From Aldehydirespirator sp965261105 (GTDB lineage: Bacteria; Actinomycetota; Acidimicrobiia; Acidimicrobiales; Aldehydirespiratoraceae): a stretch of DNA of 64,000 nt. Each line of letters opens with the position of its first letter. Position 1 is the first letter of the stretch. Both the position numbers and the translations under genes were made by a program. Positions 60,884 to 64,000 of this stretch are shown in pieces. The stretch is taken from assembly GCA_965261105.1 (NCBI GenBank), contig CBDHCM010000006.1:4570122-4634121 (forward strand). Reading direction: 5' to 3'. The notes beneath the pieces are model-generated. The model worked only from the letters and a program-made list of their open reading frames with translations. It did not search any database and was not told the DNA's origin.

Positions 60884-61277
60884 CGGGCCGGCTGCCGGGT
60901 CGGCCCATGTCCTTGCGCAACAGCAGCCAGCCTCGGTCCGACTCGACGGTGGCCGTGATGTTCGAGGCGCCGACCGCCTTCTTGAACCGGGCTGCGGCCG
61001 TGGCCGCAACGCTGGCCTCATCGGTGCGCCGCACCTCCACCTCCAGCCATCCTGCCTGTGCTCGGAGCGCGCACTCGATGGCGGCGCCATCCGCGGCCGG
61101 CTGCTCGAGCAGCATCTGGGTGGCTTCGTCTATGGCCGCCCGGAGCTCGTCGATCTCGGCAAATGACATGCCCTGGCGCAGCGCCACGGCGGCGGCGCTC
61201 ACTCGCACGATCCGGGCGTAAGCGGCCGATGCGGGCACCTTCAGGACTATCTCGTCGATTGCGAGCGCCTCGCGCAC
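60414..61277 (-). CDS. Anti-sigma-factor/HATPase-like protein with repeat-generated C-terminus
   Basis: 287 residues from GTG 61277. The first ~120 residues resemble RsbW-type anti-sigma kinase folds (LKVPASAAYARIVRVSAAAV and the N-box-like EIDELRAAIDEATQMLLEQP). The usual ATP-binding DxGxG box is not seen, so the fold may be degenerate. From about residue 125 the chain is eleven copies of AQELSDRSNYPG-type repeats encoded by array C. The frame is open to ATG 61382, which overlaps the lysC start; GTG 61277 is preferred but not proven. Convergent with dut. Confidence 0.6.
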   Translation of the reverse strand: MREALAIDEIVLKVPASAAYARIVRVSAAAVALRQGMSFAEIDELRAAIDEATQMLLEQPAADGAAIECALRAQAGWLEVEVRRTDEASVAATAAARFKKAVGASNITATVESDRGWLLLRKDMGRPGSRPAAQELSDRSNYPGPTAQELSDRSNYPGPTAQELSDRSNYPGPTAQELSDRSNYPGPTAQELSDRSNYPGPTAQELSDRSNYPGPTAQELSDRSNYPGPTAQELSDRSNYPGPTAQELSDRSNYPGPTAQELSDRSNYPGPTAQELSDRSNYPGPTA

Positions 61278-61375
61278 GCCTGCAAGAATGCCACGGATTT
61301 GCGCCGTTTCAGAGGCTGGTGCCCGTGTATGGGCCACCCGGGCCTTACCCGGGGCGCCGGTAGGGTAGATTTGCG

Positions 61376-62614
61376 GTGGCATTCATAGTGGAGAAGTTCG
61401 GCGGCACCTCGGTGGCCGACCCCGGCCGCATTCGGGTCGTGGCCGACCATGTGGCGCGCCGCCGCAGCCGCGGCGACGAGGTCGTGCTGGTCGTTTCGGC
61501 CATGGGCAGCGAGACCGACGAGCTGCTGCGAATGGCCTCCCACGTGGCCTCGGACCCGCCCGGCCGCGAGGTCGACATGCTCATCACCGGGGGTGAGCGC
61601 AAGGCCTGCGCCCTCCTGGCCATGGCGCTCAGCGACCTTGGAGTGCCTGCCGCCTCGTTCACCGGCAGCCAGGCCGGCTTCCGCACCGACTCCACCCACA
61701 CCGACGCCAAGATCGTTGGGATCACCCCGGGCCGCATCACTGAGGCGCTGGCCCGTGGCACCGTGCCGGTCGTGGGCGGCTCCCAGGGGGTTTCGGGCGA
61801 CGGCGACGTAACGTTCTTGGGCCGTGGGGGCTCCGACACGACGGCCGTGGCCCTTGCCCACGTCCTCGGCGCGGACTACTGCGAGATCTACACCGATGTG
61901 CCCGGCGTGTTCAGCGCCGACCCCCGCCTCGTGCCCCAGGCACGGCGCATGAACGCGGTCTCGTTCGACGAGCTGCTGGAGATGACCGCCAGCGGCTGCC
62001 CGAAGCCGGCCATGCGGGCGGTGGAGCTGGCCAGGACCTACGGCGTCGAGCTGCACGTGCGATCCGCGTTCAGCTGGATGCCGGGCACGAGAGTAACCGG
62101 AGAGGAAGCCATGGAGCACGCCATCATCTCGGCCGTCACCCACGACGCCAGCGAGGCGAAGATGACCGTCTCGGGCGTCGCCGACAAGCCCGGCGTGGCC
62201 GGCCGGCTCTTCCGGGCGCTGGCCGACACCGAAGTGAACGTTGACATGATCGTGCAGAATGTGTCGAGTGAGGGCGTCACCGACATCAGCTTCACCGTTC
62301 CCAGGTCGCAGCTCGACGGCGCTCTGACGGTGGTGCAGATGCTGATTGACGAGCTGGGCGCCGACGATGTGTCCGCCGACGAGGGCGTCGCCCGGGTGAG
62401 CCTGATCGGGGCGGGCATGCAGACCAACCCCGGCGTGGCGGCCCGGATGTTCGAGACGCTGGCCGCGGCCGGCATCAACATTGAGATGATCTCCACCTCC
62501 GCGATCCGCATCTCCTGCGTGATCCGGGCCGGCGACATGGAGCGGGCCGTCAGCGCGCTGCACGCGTCGTTCGAGCTCGACCAGGATCCCGCCGACCGCT
62601 CCAGCGTGTACTGA
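61376..62614 (+). CDS. lysC: Aspartate kinase
   Basis: 412 residues. It phosphorylates aspartate, the first step to lysine, methionine, threonine and diaminopimelate. The kinase domain has VEKFGGTSVADP, VVSAMGSETDELL, the GGSQGVSGDGDVTFLGRGGS stretch and YTDVPGVFSADPR. Two C-terminal ACT domains (VADKPGVAGRLFRALADTEV and MQTNPGVAARMFETLAAAGI) provide feedback control. GTG start. The asd gene follows after a hairpin repeat. Confidence 0.96.
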   Translation: MAFIVEKFGGTSVADPGRIRVVADHVARRRSRGDEVVLVVSAMGSETDELLRMASHVASDPPGREVDMLITGGERKACALLAMALSDLGVPAASFTGSQAGFRTDSTHTDAKIVGITPGRITEALARGTVPVVGGSQGVSGDGDVTFLGRGGSDTTAVALAHVLGADYCEIYTDVPGVFSADPRLVPQARRMNAVSFDELLEMTASGCPKPAMRAVELARTYGVELHVRSAFSWMPGTRVTGEEAMEHAIISAVTHDASEAKMTVSGVADKPGVAGRLFRALADTEVNVDMIVQNVSSEGVTDISFTVPRSQLDGALTVVQMLIDELGADDVSADEGVARVSLIGAGMQTNPGVAARMFETLAAAGINIEMISTSAIRISCVIRAGDMERAVSALHASFELDQDPADRSSVY

Positions 62615-62628
62615 TCACGCACTGCGGG

Positions 62629-62675
62629 GAATTGGCAGCGTCTTGCCCGGTATGCGGGCGCTGTGCTGCCAGTTC
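62629..62675. repeat. Dispersed hairpin element, copy 2 (lysC-asd)
   Basis: GAATTGGCAGC (62629-62639) pairs with GCTGCCAGTTC (62665-62675), with an inner GCCCG/CGGGC stem (62645-62649, 62655-62659). It is related to 27510-27557. It lies 14 bp after the lysC stop and 53 bp before asd, where it might attenuate transcription. Confidence 0.65.
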
Positions 62676-62728
62676 GGGCCGGCCTTCCCGGCTGGGGTGG
62701 TTGACTGGTGGCGATAGCCTGCGGCCTC

Positions 62729-63766
62729 ATGGATGTCGGAGTCGTTGGCGCAACCGGCCAGGTGGGCGGGGTAATGCGCGCCCTGCTGGACGCGCGCGCC
62801 TTTCCGGTGGACGGGCTGCGCTTCTTCGCCTCGTCGCGCTCGGCGGGGCGCAGCCTGCATTGGCGCGACCGCGCCATCGTGGTGGAGGACGCGGCTGCCG
62901 CCGACTACTCCGGTCTCGATGTGTGCCTGTTCTCCGCTGGGGCGACCACCAGCCGGGCGCTGGCTGAGCGAGTGGCCGCGGCCGGCGCGGTGGTGATCGA
63001 CAATTCTTCGGCCTGGCGGCGTGACCCCGACGTGCCGCTGGTCGTGTCGGAGGTGAATCCGCACGCTCTGGATTCAATTCCCAAGGGCATTGTCGCCAAC
63101 CCCAACTGCACGACGATGGTGGCCATGCCGCCGCTGAAGCGCCTCGACGCCGAGGCGGGCCTTCTTGCCATGGTGGTTTCGACCTACCAGGCTGTCTCGG
63201 GAGCCGGTCTCGCCGGGGTGGACGAGCTGCACGAGCAGGTGCAGAAGGCGGGCGAGGACGCCCCCTCGCTCACCTTCGACGGCGGCGCCGTCGGCTTGCA
63301 GGCAGGAGAGAACTTTTGCGAGCCGATCGCCTTCAACGTGATCCCGCTGGCCGGCTCGGTCGTCGATGACGGCACCGGCGAGACCGACGAGGAGCAGAAG
63401 CTGACTCAGGAGAGTCGCAAGATCCTCGAGCTTCCCGACCTGCTAGTGGCGGCCACCTGCGTGAGGGTGCCGGTGTACTGCGGCCACTCCCTGTCGATCA
63501 GCGCGTCGTTCGAGCGCCCCATCACCCCCGAGCGGGCGGTTGAGGTGCTAGCCGGCGCGCCCGGCGTGGTGCTGACCGACGTGCCCACCCCACTGAAGGC
63601 CGCCGGCGCCGATCCGTCGCATGTGGGCCGCATCCGCCGCGACCCGACCCGACCCAACGGCCTGTCGCTGTTCGTGTCGGGTGACAACCTCCGCAAGGGA
63701 GCGGCGCTCAACGCCATCCAGATCGCGGAGGCCATGGTCGCCCGCGGCCTCCTGCCCGCCGCCTAG
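62729..63766 (+). CDS. asd: Aspartate-semialdehyde dehydrogenase
   Basis: 345 residues. NADP-binding GVVGATGQVGGVM at the N-terminus, the catalytic cysteine in VANPNCTTMVAMPPLKRL, and the later VPVYCGHSLSIS active-site segment identify the enzyme. It reduces aspartyl phosphate made by LysC. ATG 62729 gives the conserved DVGVVGATG start. The pair lysC-asd is a common actinobacterial operon. Confidence 0.96.
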   Translation: MDVGVVGATGQVGGVMRALLDARAFPVDGLRFFASSRSAGRSLHWRDRAIVVEDAAAADYSGLDVCLFSAGATTSRALAERVAAAGAVVIDNSSAWRRDPDVPLVVSEVNPHALDSIPKGIVANPNCTTMVAMPPLKRLDAEAGLLAMVVSTYQAVSGAGLAGVDELHEQVQKAGEDAPSLTFDGGAVGLQAGENFCEPIAFNVIPLAGSVVDDGTGETDEEQKLTQESRKILELPDLLVAATCVRVPVYCGHSLSISASFERPITPERAVEVLAGAPGVVLTDVPTPLKAAGADPSHVGRIRRDPTRPNGLSLFVSGDNLRKGAALNAIQIAEAMVARGLLPAA

Positions 63767-63855
63767 ACCCGCCCAGAGATCGCCTCGGTGCCATCGGCAC
63801 CGCAGCGGAGTCGAGTAGAAGCTCCTGTCGTGCACAGAAGGGACGCCCACCACTG

Positions 63856-64000
63856 ATGCCCTCCGAGCCTGTGTGGGAGCGCTACATCGAGGTCGACGTC
63901 ACGGGTTGGAATGTCCTTGGCGATGAGTCTCTCGGGACGAAGCCCAAGCGTTGGCTCAGGGATCCCGTGCCCGTGATCACTGGCTCATGAAGGACGCCAC
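63856..64000 (+). pseudogene. Start of a frameshifted gene, possibly HipA-like, cut by window end
   Basis: From ATG 63856 the frame reads MPSEPVWERYIEVDVTGWNV, then LGTKPKRWLRDP, and stops at 63990. In the +1 frame the sequence continues ARDHWLMKDAT to the window edge. The combined sequence looks like the opening of proteins with an LGxKxKxWLR ... WLxK pattern, which I associate with HipA-type kinase toxins, though only loosely. A single-base frameshift or sequencing error near 63965 would explain it. The remainder is outside the window. Confidence 0.35.

Noticed and set aside
60456..61166. Long plus-strand frame made of RRARVIRSVAELLG repeats
   Set aside because: Because 42 is divisible by 3, every frame without a stop stays open through the array. 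The minus-strand frame continues into a protein with family similarity; the plus-strand one does not.

Overview
The window is 64 kb of high-GC DNA (roughly 65-70% G+C in the core) with an actinobacterial gene repertoire. Several features point to Actinomycetota: a PASTA-type PknB kinase, a PP2C phosphatase and trpG side by side; an HspR-controlled dnaK-grpE-dnaJ-hspR-clpB operon with a HAIR operator; a clpS-DUF2017 pair; and an actinobacterial-type PurB. The overall mix suggests a lineage outside the classical Mycobacterium and Streptomyces groups, possibly Acidimicrobiia. That placement is an inference. No rRNA is present. tRNA-Leu, -Phe, -Asp and -Glu are all on the minus strand.

Layout. 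1-1.34 kb is a lower-GC fragment with the end of an AAA ATPase gene and a small putative PD-(D/E)XK nuclease. 1.6-3.06 kb is an FAD oxidoreductase, followed by histidine-utilisation gene remnants and tRNA-Leu. 3.7-9.6 kb holds pstP-pknB convergent with an Fe-S oxidoreductase-trpG pair. 9.6-13.0 kb is an accessory segment with a methyltransferase-like gene that lacks motif I, an S-layer-homology remnant and a small orphan protein; it lies beyond the 3' end of gpmA and its far edge carries a second, diverged gpmA tail. 13.0-20.5 kb is gpmA and the heat-shock operon. 20.5-28.9 kb is purA, purB, a small conserved protein, malic enzyme, ilvD and a cytochrome P450. 29-30.2 kb is the tRNA trio, DUF2017 and clpS. 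30.2-40.6 kb is the haem A/O synthesis and caa3 oxidase cluster, including a paralogue of oxidase subunit I that has lost nearly all metal ligands. 40.7-43.9 kb is an Lrp regulator followed by a low-GC patch with an ISL3 relic and lipoproteins. 44-51.5 kb is an SLH protein, a lipoprotein, a membrane-fusion protein full of 42-bp repeats and a MacB-like ABC exporter. 51.5-64 kb holds kamA, serS, pdxH, a poly-gamma-glutamate hydrolase, ccdA, a TlpA-like protein, a metallo-hydrolase, orn, dut, an anti-sigma-like protein with a 42-bp repeat tail, lysC and asd. A broken gene runs off the right edge.

The genes cover aerobic respiration (haem A synthesis, caa3 oxidase, cytochrome c thiol chemistry by CcdA/TlpA), protein quality control (Hsp70, ClpB, ClpS), purine synthesis, aspartate-family and branched-chain amino acid synthesis, and envelope signalling and export.

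The most unusual signal is in the DNA between genes. A dispersed element of about 100-140 bp occurs five times, always between two co-directional genes and always oriented toward the downstream start codon. It carries a short open frame reading SEAVARAARERSEQERE. In three copies that frame ends overlapping the next gene's start codon, and in one it reads into the next gene. One copy has 12-bp terminal inverted repeats, so the family resembles a MITE. In addition, two operon junctions (39.1 and 57.4 kb) have been tandemly duplicated into ladders of mini-ORFs, and three unrelated tandem arrays share a 42-bp period.
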